From NCBI GenBank assembly GCA_029209985.1, contig JARGNZ010000004.1:62001-126000 (forward strand): a DNA stretch of 64,000 bases. Direction: 5' to 3'. Shown here piece by piece: positions 46,094 to 54,024 of this stretch. The notes beneath the pieces were generated by a model. That model had not been told where the DNA came from, searched no databases, and worked only from the letters and a program-made list of their open reading frames with translations. Source of the DNA: Parvibaculaceae bacterium (GTDB lineage Bacteria > Pseudomonadota > Alphaproteobacteria > Parvibaculales > Parvibaculaceae). The position numbers were made by a program, and so were the translations under genes. Each line of letters begins with the position of its first letter. The stretch's first letter is position 1.

Positions 46094-47023
46094 TTACGCC
46101 CCTCGTGCTTTGCTCACCAAGGCGTTGAGCTCGCCGTCAATGCCTTCAATGTCGTCTTGGAACTTCAGCAAAACATTGAGGGTGTTGCGCACGAGGTCTG
46201 CATCCAACTCATTGGCATGGAGCAGCATGAGTGTGCGGGCCCAATCAATGGTTTCGGAAACCGCTGGGTGTTTCTTGAGGTCTTCGCCGCGCAAGCCTTG
46301 GACAAAGGCAACGAGTTGTTTGCGTAGGCCCTCGTCAATTTCTGGTACACGGGCGGCGATGATTTTTTGCTCCAACTCAGATTCCGGAAAAGGAATGTAG
46401 AGGTGCAGGCAGCGGCGTTTCAGAGCGTCACCGATTTCGCGGCTATTGTTCGAGGTTAAGAAAACAATAGGGGCAGAGCGGGCTTTGATTGTGCCTAGTT
46501 CTGGAATTGAAATTTGATAATCTGACAAGAGTTCGAGCAGAAATGCTTCGAATTCGTCGTCTGATTTATCGATCTCATCGATCAACAATACAGAGCCGTT
46601 TTCTTCCCATAGGGCTTTAAGCAGCGGGCGGGGCTCTAGGAAGTCTTCAGAGAAAAATGTGTCATCAAAATCGTGCAGGCGGGCAATGGACTCGGTAAGT
46701 CCTTCGGCGCCCTGCATAAGATCGCCAAGTTTTTCTTTGAGAACTTGCGTGTAAAGCAATTGCTTGCCGTATTTCCACTCGTAGAGAGCTTTGGATTCAT
46801 CAACGCCTTCGTAACATTGCAAACGAATGAGCGGTAAGGAAAGAAATTCGGCTGTTGCCTTTGCCAATTCAGTTTTACCAACGCCGGGAGGGCCTTCGAC
46901 AAGAATTGGTTTTTGTAATTGTTGGGCTAGAAAAATCGATGTGGCGATATGGGTGTTGCAGATGTATCCGGATTGCGCGAAGCCTTCGCGAATGGATTCG
47001 ATTTCTTGACGCTGAACTGACAC
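46094..47023 (-). CDS. MoxR-family AAA+ ATPase
   Basis: This 309-residue AAA+ ATPase has Walker A GPPGVGKTELAKATAEF (about 40-56), LQCYEGVDESKALYEW, Walker B SVLLIDEIDKSDDEFEAFLL (about 129-148) and sensor 1 FLTSNNSREIGDALKRR. It fits the MoxR subgroup next to CoxE-type VWA proteins. The stop lies three bases from the VWA start, so the pair is one operon, moxR first. The VWA protein is the expected working partner. It has no link to a client gene in the window. Confidence 0.93.
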   Translation of the reverse strand: MSVQRQEIESIREGFAQSGYICNTHIATSIFLAQQLQKPILVEGPPGVGKTELAKATAEFLSLPLIRLQCYEGVDESKALYEWKYGKQLLYTQVLKEKLGDLMQGAEGLTESIARLHDFDDTFFSEDFLEPRPLLKALWEENGSVLLIDEIDKSDDEFEAFLLELLSDYQISIPELGTIKARSAPIVFLTSNNSREIGDALKRRCLHLYIPFPESELEQKIIAARVPEIDEGLRKQLVAFVQGLRGEDLKKHPAVSETIDWARTLMLLHANELDADLVRNTLNVLLKFQDDIEGIDGELNALVSKARGA

Positions 47024-47265
47024 GAGGTGTTTCCTTGATTTTTTAATATCTGTTGGGGCGGAGACTATCAGCGGAGGGGATAAAGGGGAATAGGGAAGCG
47101 CATTCCCCCTGTTCTTTGTTGAACAGGGCTTGTTTGGATTTGCTTAGAAGAATTTTTCAGGAAGGCTGGTTTTCTGCTGTGTTGAGGGTACAATCCCGGC
47201 AAAGCGCACGCACGGTGTGCATGAACAAGCGCATTTAATGCGTGTCCAAACCGGGAGACTGCTTG

Positions 47266-49353
47266 ATGACCAAGATTAATGACGTCATGACCCTAGAGAA
47301 TGAGGGCGACATTGCTGTCCTTTCACTCAATTCACCGCCTGTAAATGCTTTGTCTGCGCCTGTGCGCGAAGGTATTTTTGAGGGTGTGAAGGCTGCGATC
47401 GCGGATACTTCCGTCAAAGCCATTGTGTTGATCTGTGAGGGACGCACCTTTATTGCGGGCGCCGATATTACAGAATTTGGCAAAAAGCCAGTGGGGCCGA
47501 GCTTGTTTGAAGCTCAGGACATGATTGAAAACTCCTCTAAGCCTGTTATTGCCGCTATTCACGGCACGGCCCTTGGGGGCGGTTTGGAAGTGGCATTGAC
47601 GTGCCATTACCGCGTTGCTGTGCCTTCAGCTAAATGTGGTTTGCCAGAAGTGAACTTGGGTCTGTTGCCTGGTGCGGGCGGGACTCAGCGTTTGCCACGG
47701 ATTGTCGGTCCAGAAGCGGCTTTGCAAATGATGGTGACGGGCGCTCATGTTCCTGCGCCGGTTTGCTTGAAAACTGGCTTGGTGGATAGCTTGGCTGAAG
47801 AAGGTGCACTGCGGGCTGGGGCGGTTGCTTTCGCTCAGAAAGTCCTCAGCGATGGTTTGCCATTGAAAAAAGTGCGTGATTCCAATGAAAAAGTGGAAGC
47901 TGCACGTGGCAAGCCTGAAATCTTCAGCGATTTCCGTAAATCAATCGCGCGCAAGACACGCGGTTTCCTTGCTCCTGAATACAACATCCAATGTATTGAA
48001 GCGGCTGTGAATTTGCCATTCGATGAGGGTGTCGCGGTTGAGCGTAAGCTCTTTGGTGAGTTGGTTACTGGCGAACAGTCAGCGGCGCAGCGCCATGTAT
48101 TTTTTGCGGAACGTCAAGTTTGGAAAATTCCGGGCATTGATAAAGATATTCCGCTCATTCCAATCAATAAAGTTGGGATCATCGGAGCTGGCACCATGGG
48201 TGGTGGCATTTCAATGAACTTTGCCAATGCAGGCATCCCAGTTGTGATTGTTGAGCGTGACCAAGCACCTCTCGATCGGGGCTTGGGTGTTATTCGTAAG
48301 AACTACGAAAACACAGCGGCAAAAGGCCGGATCAGTGCCGATGATGTGGAAACCCGCACGGGGCTTATTTCTGGTTCCACAGATATGAATGCTTTGGCAG
48401 ACTGTGATTTGATCATTGAAGCTGTGTTCGAAAACATGGACGTGAAGCAAGACATCTTCCGTAAGCTGGATGAGATTTGTAAAGAGGGGGCGATCCTTGC
48501 GACGAATACCTCTGCGCTGGACATTAATGAAATTGCTTCTGTTGTGAAGCGTCCAGAAGCTGTGATCGGCTTGCACTTCTTCTCTCCTGCCAATGTGATG
48601 CGCTTGCTTGAAGTGGTTCGGGCAGACAAAACATCTGACACTGTGATCGCCACATCTATGGCGCTTGCTAAGCGGATTAAGAAAATTGCCGCTTTGGTAG
48701 GTGTGTGCCCTGGTTTCGTAGGCAACCGGATTTTGGCTCAACGCCAACGGGAAGCTCAGAAGCTTATCTTGGAAGGCGCGATGCCTTGGGATGTGGACAA
48801 AGTCTTGTTCGACTTTGGTTTGCCAATGGGTCCATTTGCAATGTCAGACCTTGCCGGTCTTGACCTTGGATGGCAGGCAGATAAGAGCAACTCGTCAACC
48901 ATTCGTGAAGTGCTCTGCGAGATGGACCGTCGTGGTCAGAAAACCAGCGCTGGTTTTTATGATTATGATGAGAACCGCAAATCCACACCCTCGCCAGTGG
49001 TTGCTAAAATCATTGAAGAGTTTTCCGAGAAGCACCAGATCAAACGTCGCGAGGTTTCCCAAGAAGAAATCTTTGAGCGGTGTGTTTATCCAATGATCAA
49101 CGAGGGTGTTAAAATTCTCGAAGAAGGTAAAGCAATCCGTGCATCGGATATTGATATCGTATGGATCAATGGATACGGCTGGCCTGTCTACCGTGGTGGC
49201 CCAATGCACTACGGTGAGAAAGTGATCGGCTTGGATAAGGTGTTGGCTAAAATGAAAGAGTTTGAAAAAACTCTTGGGCCTGACTTTAAGCCAGCTGCTT
49301 TGTTGGAAGACATGGTTGCACAAGGGAAGAGCTTCGCCCAAATGGGTTATTAA
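47266..49353 (+). CDS. Bifunctional enoyl-CoA hydratase / 3-hydroxyacyl-CoA dehydrogenase
   Basis: This is a beta-oxidation multienzyme of the FadB/FadJ type, 695 residues from ATG 47266 (behind GGGAGA; a GTG at 47242 is also in frame but has no such site). The N-terminal crotonase domain has the oxyanion segments [14 protein letters not shown] and [16 protein letters not shown] with both Glu positions ([20 protein letters not shown]). The dehydrogenase domain has [20 protein letters not shown] near 306 and two C-terminal HCDH repeats. It probably oxidises fatty acyl-CoA intermediates. No thiolase is adjacent. A strong terminator follows. Confidence 0.94.
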   Translation: MTKINDVMTLENEGDIAVLSLNSPPVNALSAPVREGIFEGVKAAIADTSVKAIVLICEGRTFIAGADITEFGKKPVGPSLFEAQDMIENSSKPVIAAIHGTALGGGLEVALTCHYRVAVPSAKCGLPEVNLGLLPGAGGTQRLPRIVGPEAALQMMVTGAHVPAPVCLKTGLVDSLAEEGALRAGAVAFAQKVLSDGLPLKKVRDSNEKVEAARGKPEIFSDFRKSIARKTRGFLAPEYNIQCIEAAVNLPFDEGVAVERKLFGELVTGEQSAAQRHVFFAERQVWKIPGIDKDIPLIPINKVGIIGAGTMGGGISMNFANAGIPVVIVERDQAPLDRGLGVIRKNYENTAAKGRISADDVETRTGLISGSTDMNALADCDLIIEAVFENMDVKQDIFRKLDEICKEGAILATNTSALDINEIASVVKRPEAVIGLHFFSPANVMRLLEVVRADKTSDTVIATSMALAKRIKKIAALVGVCPGFVGNRILAQRQREAQKLILEGAMPWDVDKVLFDFGLPMGPFAMSDLAGLDLGWQADKSNSSTIREVLCEMDRRGQKTSAGFYDYDENRKSTPSPVVAKIIEEFSEKHQIKRREVSQEEIFERCVYPMINEGVKILEEGKAIRASDIDIVWINGYGWPVYRGGPMHYGEKVIGLDKVLAKMKEFEKTLGPDFKPAALLEDMVAQGKSFAQMGY

Positions 49354-49384
49354 TTAAGTTTTTGTCATAACTCTAGCAATTGAA

Positions 49385-49410
49385 GGCCCGCAGTTTTGCG
49401 GGCCTTTTTT
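49385..49410 (+). terminator. Intrinsic terminator after the beta-oxidation gene
   Basis: Perfect eight-base arms GGCCCGCA and TGCGGGCC around the loop GTTT are followed by six T's, 31 bases after the stop codon. Confidence 0.95.
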
Positions 49411-49679
49411 GTGCGTGTTTGGGTTTCTGGCTGTTTTCCTACGTCGCGCTGGGGCTTTGTTGGGGCGCTCGCGGGATGTCACCGATTTCATCACAAATCA
49501 GTGAGCGATTAGTTGAACATTTTGCACTGCTTCGTGATTTCCAGTTGAAGACAAGGTCGGGCACTGTCTTTTTACAGACAGAGACGATGCAATGATCCTC
49601 CAAACGATCCTTTCGCATTTGTCTGTAGGAAGATCAGTTTATGTATCTGCATGATGCAGCTGTCGTGTGAAAGATTGTT

Positions 49680-49718
49680 GGCACCAGTTGAGACATTCAT
49701 GTTCGAGATCATGCGAAC
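49680..49718 (+). promoter_or_regulatory. Candidate promoter/operator region of the bufferin operon
   Basis: GGCACC at 49680-49685 resembles the -35 boxes of extracytoplasmic-function sigma factors, and CGAG at 49704-49707 could be the -10 core, but the spacing (18) is longer than the usual 15-17. GTTCG-N8-CGAAC (49701-49718) overlaps the same place. In Caulobacter, bufferin operons are under the ECF factor SigF; no sigF or nrsF gene is in this window. Weak evidence. Confidence 0.25.
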
Positions 49719-49741
49719 CCAAATTTTGAGGAGACGATATT

Positions 49742-50032
49742 ATGACTAAATCTACAACAGCCCTCGCGCTTGCCGGTGCTTTGACCGCAGCTGTTTCATT
49801 GGCAGCCGTTGCCTCTACTGCTCAAGCCGCGGTGCCAGACAATATGGAAAAATGCTTCGGCGTGTCTAAAGCAGGTGCCAATGATTGTGCGGCAGGTGCG
49901 GGCACAACATGCGCAGGCACATCAACAGTTGATTACCAAGGCAATGCTTGGTCATTGGTTGCCAAAGGGACCTGCACGTCGATTGACACCCCGTTGGGTA
50001 AAGGTTCTTTGACTGAAATCGAACGCCCTTAA
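49742..50032 (+). CDS. bufA1: Bufferin precursor peptide (DUF2282, four cysteines)
   Basis: This is the presumed substrate of the adjacent MNIO enzyme: a 96-residue exported RiPP precursor. It has a signal peptide ([17 protein letters not shown], cleaved near residue 29) and a mature part with four cysteines, Cys38 (MEKCFG), Cys49 (ANDCAAG), Cys57 (TTCAGT) and Cys78 (KGTCTS), the DUF2282 pattern. In described bufferins, made by Caulobacter and other proteobacteria, cysteines are turned into thiooxazole rings and the product binds copper outside the cytoplasm. That chemistry is from published work; here only gene order and motifs are seen. A GCCCTTAAGGGC palindrome spans its stop codon. Confidence 0.9.
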   Translation: MTKSTTALALAGALTAAVSLAAVASTAQAAVPDNMEKCFGVSKAGANDCAAGAGTTCAGTSTVDYQGNAWSLVAKGTCTSIDTPLGKGSLTEIERP

Positions 50033-50036
50033 GGGC
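50025..50036 (+). promoter_or_regulatory. Palindrome GCCCTTAAGGGC across the bufA1 stop codon
   Basis: A perfect 12-base palindrome covers the bufA1 TAA (50030-50032) and lies just before the bufB1 ribosome-binding site. As RNA it would give a short hairpin that might protect the precursor transcript or lower enzyme translation relative to the precursor. There is no T-tract, so it is not a classic terminator. Confidence 0.35.
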
Positions 50037-50054
50037 TTGAGAAGGAGCGGATTG

Positions 50055-50984
50055 ATGTTTCCCCGACCTCACCAATCCTTCCGTGCTCTTGATCCGATCC
50101 CGGCGCGTGCCGGGATCGGACTCAAAGGTGAGCACATGGATGATGTGCTTGAGACGCGCCCTGACCTTGGGTGGTTTGAAGTTCATCCCGAAAACTATAT
50201 GAACTCTGGTGGTATATTGCATGACCGCCTTGAAAAAATTCGTGCGCTCTATCCACTTTCCTTACACGGTGTTGGTTTGTCGCTTGGCACTTATGGGCCG
50301 CTGGACCGAACGCATTTGTTGCGCCTAAAGGAGCTGGAAGAGCGATATCAACCCGGCCTCGTCTCGGAGCATCTTGCGTGGTGCCGATATGAAGATAAGC
50401 ATTTCAATGACCTGCTGCCGCTGCCTTTGACGCAAGAGGCCTTGGACGTGATGATTGCGCATGTTGACGAGATGCAAGATGTGCTTGGACGCCAAGTTCT
50501 GATTGAAAATCCATCTAGCTATATTTCATTTGATCATGTGGAAATGAACGAGCCTGAGTTTCTTGCCGCACTTGCTTATCAAACTGGATGTGGACTGCTG
50601 CTTGATATTAACAATGTTTATGTGTCAGCGCAGAACCATGGGTTTGATGCTGTCGACTACTTACGCAACTTTCCAGCAGCTTCAGTCCAAGAAATTCATT
50701 TGGCCGGACATGCGCTTGAAGTGCGGGACGGTCATAAAATTCGCATTGATGACCATGGTAGTGAAGTAAGCCAAGAGGTGTGGCAGCTCTATCGATTCTA
50801 TTTACAACAAGTTGGCCCTGTTCCTACTTTGATTGAGTGGGATACGAATGTCCCTGCGTTGAGCGTTTTGTTGGAGCAGGCAGCCCTTGCTGATGTTGAG
50901 TTAAATGGTGGCCCGCTTATGGGCGCACCGCATGGGGCGGGTCATGGTGTGTTTCCGTCTCTCTTCGGAGGGCGCCATGGATAA
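50055..50984 (+). CDS. bufB1: MNIO-family (DUF692) iron oxidative enzyme of the bufferin operon
   Basis: This 309-residue TIM-barrel enzyme belongs to the multinuclear non-heme iron oxidative family (DUF692), which modifies cysteines of RiPP precursors, as in methanobactin and bufferin biosynthesis. Likely iron ligands are all present: His71 (LHGVGLSLG), His106 (VSEHLAW), Glu151 (IENPSSY), Asp184 and Asn187 (LLDINNVYV), His215 and His219 (EIHLAGH), Asp233/His234 (DDHGSEV) and Glu261 (LIEWDTNVP). The ATG at 50055 sits seven bases after AAGGAG; TTG 50037 would lack a site. It follows the precursor by 22 bases and overlaps bufC1 by eight bases. Confidence 0.93.
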   Translation: MFPRPHQSFRALDPIPARAGIGLKGEHMDDVLETRPDLGWFEVHPENYMNSGGILHDRLEKIRALYPLSLHGVGLSLGTYGPLDRTHLLRLKELEERYQPGLVSEHLAWCRYEDKHFNDLLPLPLTQEALDVMIAHVDEMQDVLGRQVLIENPSSYISFDHVEMNEPEFLAALAYQTGCGLLLDINNVYVSAQNHGFDAVDYLRNFPAASVQEIHLAGHALEVRDGHKIRIDDHGSEVSQEVWQLYRFYLQQVGPVPTLIEWDTNVPALSVLLEQAALADVELNGGPLMGAPHGAGHGVFPSLFGGRHG

Positions 50985-51777
50985 CGGGCTTGAGCTGAAA
51001 GATTTTCAAGCAGGTTTTTCGCGTGTTTTGGGAGGGGCACCCACGACTGCTTTGCCCATGCCCCTTCGAGATTTTGGTATGCCGGCTGAACGGCGCTTAG
51101 ATGTGTACCGGAACAATGTTCACCTTAGTTTACGAGAGGCGCTGGCGGCCAATTTTCCGATTGTGCAGCAGTTGGTTGGCGAGGCATTTTTTAGTGCAGT
51201 GGCGCAGGTGTTTTTAAAAACACACTTGCCGGATCAAGCAGGCTTGATTGGATTTGGCAAAGCTTTCCCTGATTTTTTAGAAGGCTTTGAGCCGGCACAG
51301 TCGTTGCCCTATTTGCCGGATGTGGCGCGGTTTGAATGGGCATGGATCTGTACGGCTAAGTCAGCAAATGCAGTGACACTTAAGCCGGAGCGGCTCGGTC
51401 GTGTGACGCCGGACCGTATTGCTGACCTGCAATTTATCCTGCATCCCTCTTGCCGTTTTGTCTCGTCTCAGTTTCCTGTTGTCAGTCTTTGGAACCGTTC
51501 GGTTGCGGGGGAAGATTTAGCGGGCTTGTCTTTTGAAAATAATGGGGAAAACGTTGTGCTGTTTCGTCCTCACTTTGATGTTTTGCAGCGCTCTCTTGGG
51601 CTGGGTGGCTTGGCTTTTCTGAAAGCGCTGGGCGAAGGGTTGGCTCTTGGTGGGGCGGCAGAGCGAGCTGCGACGTATGATGATTTTGATATTGAACATT
51701 CGGTGGAAACTGAGTTGGCAGCAGCGCTTGGTGCTGGTTTGTTTTTAGATGTGAAGCTGCCTGGGGCAGTGATCTGA
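50977..51777 (+). CDS. bufC1: DUF2063 partner protein of the MNIO enzyme
   Basis: This 266-residue protein has the DUF2063 N-terminal domain (FGMPAERRLDVYRNNVHLSL near 30-49, then FPIVQQLVGEAFFSAVAQVF) and a less conserved C-terminal half. DUF2063 proteins accompany MNIO enzymes and are needed for, or help with, recognition of the precursor; the older label 'DNA-binding' has little support. The ATG at 50977 lies within the last codons of bufB1 and behind GGAGGG, so translation is coupled. It has one cysteine pair region (ICTAKS, PSCRF) but no obvious metal site. No signal peptide, so it should act in the cytoplasm with BufB1. Confidence 0.9.
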   Translation: MDNGLELKDFQAGFSRVLGGAPTTALPMPLRDFGMPAERRLDVYRNNVHLSLREALAANFPIVQQLVGEAFFSAVAQVFLKTHLPDQAGLIGFGKAFPDFLEGFEPAQSLPYLPDVARFEWAWICTAKSANAVTLKPERLGRVTPDRIADLQFILHPSCRFVSSQFPVVSLWNRSVAGEDLAGLSFENNGENVVLFRPHFDVLQRSLGLGGLAFLKALGEGLALGGAAERAATYDDFDIEHSVETELAAALGAGLFLDVKLPGAVI

Positions 51778-51784
51778 GGAGGTT

Positions 51785-52273
51785 ATGATGAACGGAAACA
51801 GTCAATCTAGTTCTTTGTGGGGGTCTGTTCAGGGCTTGGTGGTATGGGCCATTGGGATGAGCGAAAAGACACCGGCTTGGATTTACCAATTGGCCATGCG
51901 CGTTGCTATTGGCATGGTGTTTTGGCAGTCAGCCCGTACAAAGGTTGAAGGTGTTTTGACGTTGAAACAGTCCACCTTTTTTCTTTTTCAATACGAGTAT
52001 GATTTGCCGCTGATCCCAGCTGATATTGCCGCTTATATGGCGACTTATGCGGAAACGATTTTTGCCATCTTATTGATCGTTGGCTTGGCGACACGGTTTG
52101 CGGCTGTGTCCCTATTTGTGATGACATTGGTCATTCAAATTTTTGTTTACCCGCAAGCGTGGGTTGTTCATCTGAGTTGGATGGCTATTTTGGCTTATTT
52201 GATGGCCCGTGGTGCGGGACTATTCTCGGTGGATCATTGGCTTAAAAAGGCCTTTATTTCTCAAAAGATGTGA
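51785..52273 (+). CDS. bufD1: DoxX-family membrane protein of the bufferin operon
   Basis: This 162-residue protein has about four membrane helices (IYQLAMRVAIGMVFWQSART, then ETIFAILLIVGLATRF and SLFVMTLVIQIFVYPQAW) in the DoxX pattern. DoxX proteins close many DUF2282/DUF692/DUF2063 operons; their function is uncertain, possibly linked to membrane redox chemistry. A strong site (GAGGAGGT) precedes two adjacent ATGs (51785 and 51788); the second has the better spacing. It follows bufC1 by seven bases and is the last gene before a GC-rich hairpin. The symbol follows published bufferin naming. Confidence 0.87.
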   Translation: MMNGNSQSSSLWGSVQGLVVWAIGMSEKTPAWIYQLAMRVAIGMVFWQSARTKVEGVLTLKQSTFFLFQYEYDLPLIPADIAAYMATYAETIFAILLIVGLATRFAAVSLFVMTLVIQIFVYPQAWVVHLSWMAILAYLMARGAGLFSVDHWLKKAFISQKM

Positions 52274-52289
52274 GCCGTTTGTGGGATTT

Positions 52290-52321
52290 GCGTGGGGGAG
52301 ATGTTAAACTCTCCCCCACGC
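52290..52321 (+). terminator. GC-rich hairpin after the bufferin operon, no T-tract
   Basis: Perfect 12-base arms GCGTGGGGGAGA and TCTCCCCCACGC are separated by eight bases, 17 bases after the bufD1 stop. No T-run follows, so it may act as a transcript stabiliser or a weak or Rho-assisted terminator. Confidence 0.55.
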
Positions 52322-52355
52322 CGCCATAAGAGCTGGCCACATAGGGAGTTTAGAT

Positions 52356-53360
52356 ATGGGTACCCCATCAACAGATTATCGAATTTATGGGGCGGAATTG
52401 TCCCCTTATTCTGTCAAAGTCCGCAGCTATTGCCGATACAAGTCGATCGCGCATGAGTGGATTAATCGCGATATGTCTCGCATGAAAGAGTTTCAGGCGC
52501 TGGCCAAACTCCCGCTTATTCCTCTCGTGTTGACGCCGGATGAAGATGTTTGGCAAGACAGCACACCGATTTTGGAAAAGATGGAAGCTCGTTTTTCTAC
52601 TCCTTCCATCCATCCTGAGGACGGAGTGTTGAACTTCATTTCCGTATTGCTAGAGGAATTTGGAGACGAGTGGGGCAATAAGATGATGTTCCATTATCGC
52701 TGGGCGCGTGATGTGGACCAAATTTCTGCTGCTAACCGGCTGGCTGCATCCAATATGCCGGAGGCCGGGGCCGAAGAACTTGTGGGCATCTCAAAAATGA
52801 TCCGCGAGCGTATGTCTGGCCGGGCCTATTTTGTTGGTTCTTCTCCAGAAACAGCAGAGCAGATTGAGACCTCCTTTAAGGAAACGATGGGATTGCTGGA
52901 AGCGCATCTTGCAAACCGGGCGTATCTCTTAGGCGGGCGTCCGTGTTTTGGGGATTTCGGCCTTTGGGCGCAAGTCTACGAAGCGTGGACTGACCCAACT
53001 CCTAAAGCTGTGCTCGAAGCAGACTTTCCGGCTGTTGTTGCTTGGGTGGCGCGGATGCTTGATCCGAAAGAGGAAGGTGATTTTGAGGATTGGGCACAGC
53101 TATCTGGCACCTTAATGCCGCTTTTACGCGAGCAAGTGGGCGCGAATTTTCTACCGTGGAGTGCTGCCAATGCTGCCGCCCTTGAAAGTGGGGCAGAGAC
53201 CTTTACGGTTGAGCTGAAAGGCCAACCTTATTCTCAGCAACCGCAAAAATATCATGGGCGTAGCCTGAAGGTGCTTCGAGAGAAGTATCATGCGGTGCGG
53301 GAAAACCGCGCATTGGCTGAGGTTCTACGCGAGGCAGGCTGCCTAGAATGGCTGTCTTAG
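52356..53360 (+). CDS. Glutathione S-transferase family protein
   Basis: This 334-residue protein has an N-terminal thioredoxin-like domain (YRIYGAELSPYSVKVRSYCR near 7-26, then VWQDSTPILEKMEARF) and a C-terminal helical GST domain (ENRAYLLGGRPCFGDFGLWA-like segment near 195, seen as LANRAYLLGGRPCFGDFG). It is longer than typical GSTs (about 200-230) because of an extra C-terminal part. The substrate is unknown; the Ser-Pro-Tyr-Ser stretch stands where GSTs carry a catalytic Ser, Tyr or Cys. It follows the bufferin operon after an 82-base gap with a hairpin, so it is probably separate. Confidence 0.82.
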   Translation: MGTPSTDYRIYGAELSPYSVKVRSYCRYKSIAHEWINRDMSRMKEFQALAKLPLIPLVLTPDEDVWQDSTPILEKMEARFSTPSIHPEDGVLNFISVLLEEFGDEWGNKMMFHYRWARDVDQISAANRLAASNMPEAGAEELVGISKMIRERMSGRAYFVGSSPETAEQIETSFKETMGLLEAHLANRAYLLGGRPCFGDFGLWAQVYEAWTDPTPKAVLEADFPAVVAWVARMLDPKEEGDFEDWAQLSGTLMPLLREQVGANFLPWSAANAAALESGAETFTVELKGQPYSQQPQKYHGRSLKVLREKYHAVRENRALAEVLREAGCLEWLS

Positions 53361-53474
53361 TTTGTTGGCTTGAATTCAGGAATTTTTAAAGGGAACCCCC
53401 TAGTCTAGAGTCGTGAGCGTTCTATCTGAGCGCGTTGGCACTTTGTGCCTCAGACTGTAAATTAGGGGGCCTTT

Positions 53475-53894
53475 ATGGCCGAAAATGCACATATGCCGAA
53501 GCTAGACGCCGACTTACTAGCGAAAGCAGAGGCTGCGGTTGAGGCTCTTAAAGAGGGCTACCGGGAGCATTTGGTTGCGGCAGGAAATCGGCTGACTGAA
53601 TTGCTGTCTGCTTATTGTGCTGGAACGGATCGTCTTGAGACTGCACGCGATCTTTTTGCGGCTGGCCACGACTTGAAAGGGCAGGCGGCTACATTTGGGT
53701 ATGAGTTGATCACAGAAGTCGCAGATTTGTTGTGTGATGTTCTACGCCCTGGTGAAGAAATTCAGGTCGCTGAGGTGAACCTCGTGGAAGTGCATATTGA
53801 AACCCTGCTCAAGTTAATTGATCAAGATTTTCAAGGGGCTGGTGGCGAGACGGGTGAGGCGATACTACAGCATTTACGGTCTTTGGCTAAATAG
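53475..53894 (+). CDS. Histidine phosphotransfer (Hpt) protein
   Basis: This 139-residue protein is a single Hpt domain: the phospho-accepting His65 lies in AAGHDLKGQAATFGYELI, with helical flanks. Hpt proteins pass phosphate between a receiver of a hybrid kinase and a response regulator. The hybrid kinase at 54025-56217 converges on it from the other strand and lacks an Hpt domain of its own, so they are a likely relay pair. The start ATG (53475) is behind AGGGGG. The AKAEAAVEALKEGYREHL stretch suggests a charged N-terminal helix. Confidence 0.88.
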   Translation: MAENAHMPKLDADLLAKAEAAVEALKEGYREHLVAAGNRLTELLSAYCAGTDRLETARDLFAAGHDLKGQAATFGYELITEVADLLCDVLRPGEEIQVAEVNLVEVHIETLLKLIDQDFQGAGGETGEAILQHLRSLAK

Positions 53895-54024
53895 GCCACA
53901 GCTTCATAGCCAGCGCCTTCATAGCTCACGCCTCCGGTGGCATATTCTCAAAATTTGAAATGATCTCTTGGCGCTTTGGTTTGGCCGGGGGAGCCCCTGA
54001 TATTTTCTTGGGGTACCCCTGTGG

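Larger units (their letters stand above)
49354..49741. other. 388-base gap between the beta-oxidation gene and the bufferin operon
   Basis: It begins with the terminator at 49385-49410. The rest carries signals for the bufferin operon: a near palindrome CTGCAT-G-ATGCAG (49647-49659), a possible extracytoplasmic-type -35 GGCACC (49680-49685) with TTCGAG 17-18 bases on, an inverted repeat GTTCG-N8-CGAAC (49701-49718), and a ribosome-binding site GAGGAG. No gene is seen. Confidence 0.5.

Noticed and set aside
49380-49595. 71-codon frame after the beta-oxidation gene
   Set aside because: Its TTG start lies in the stem of a strong terminator and the product has no recognisable features.
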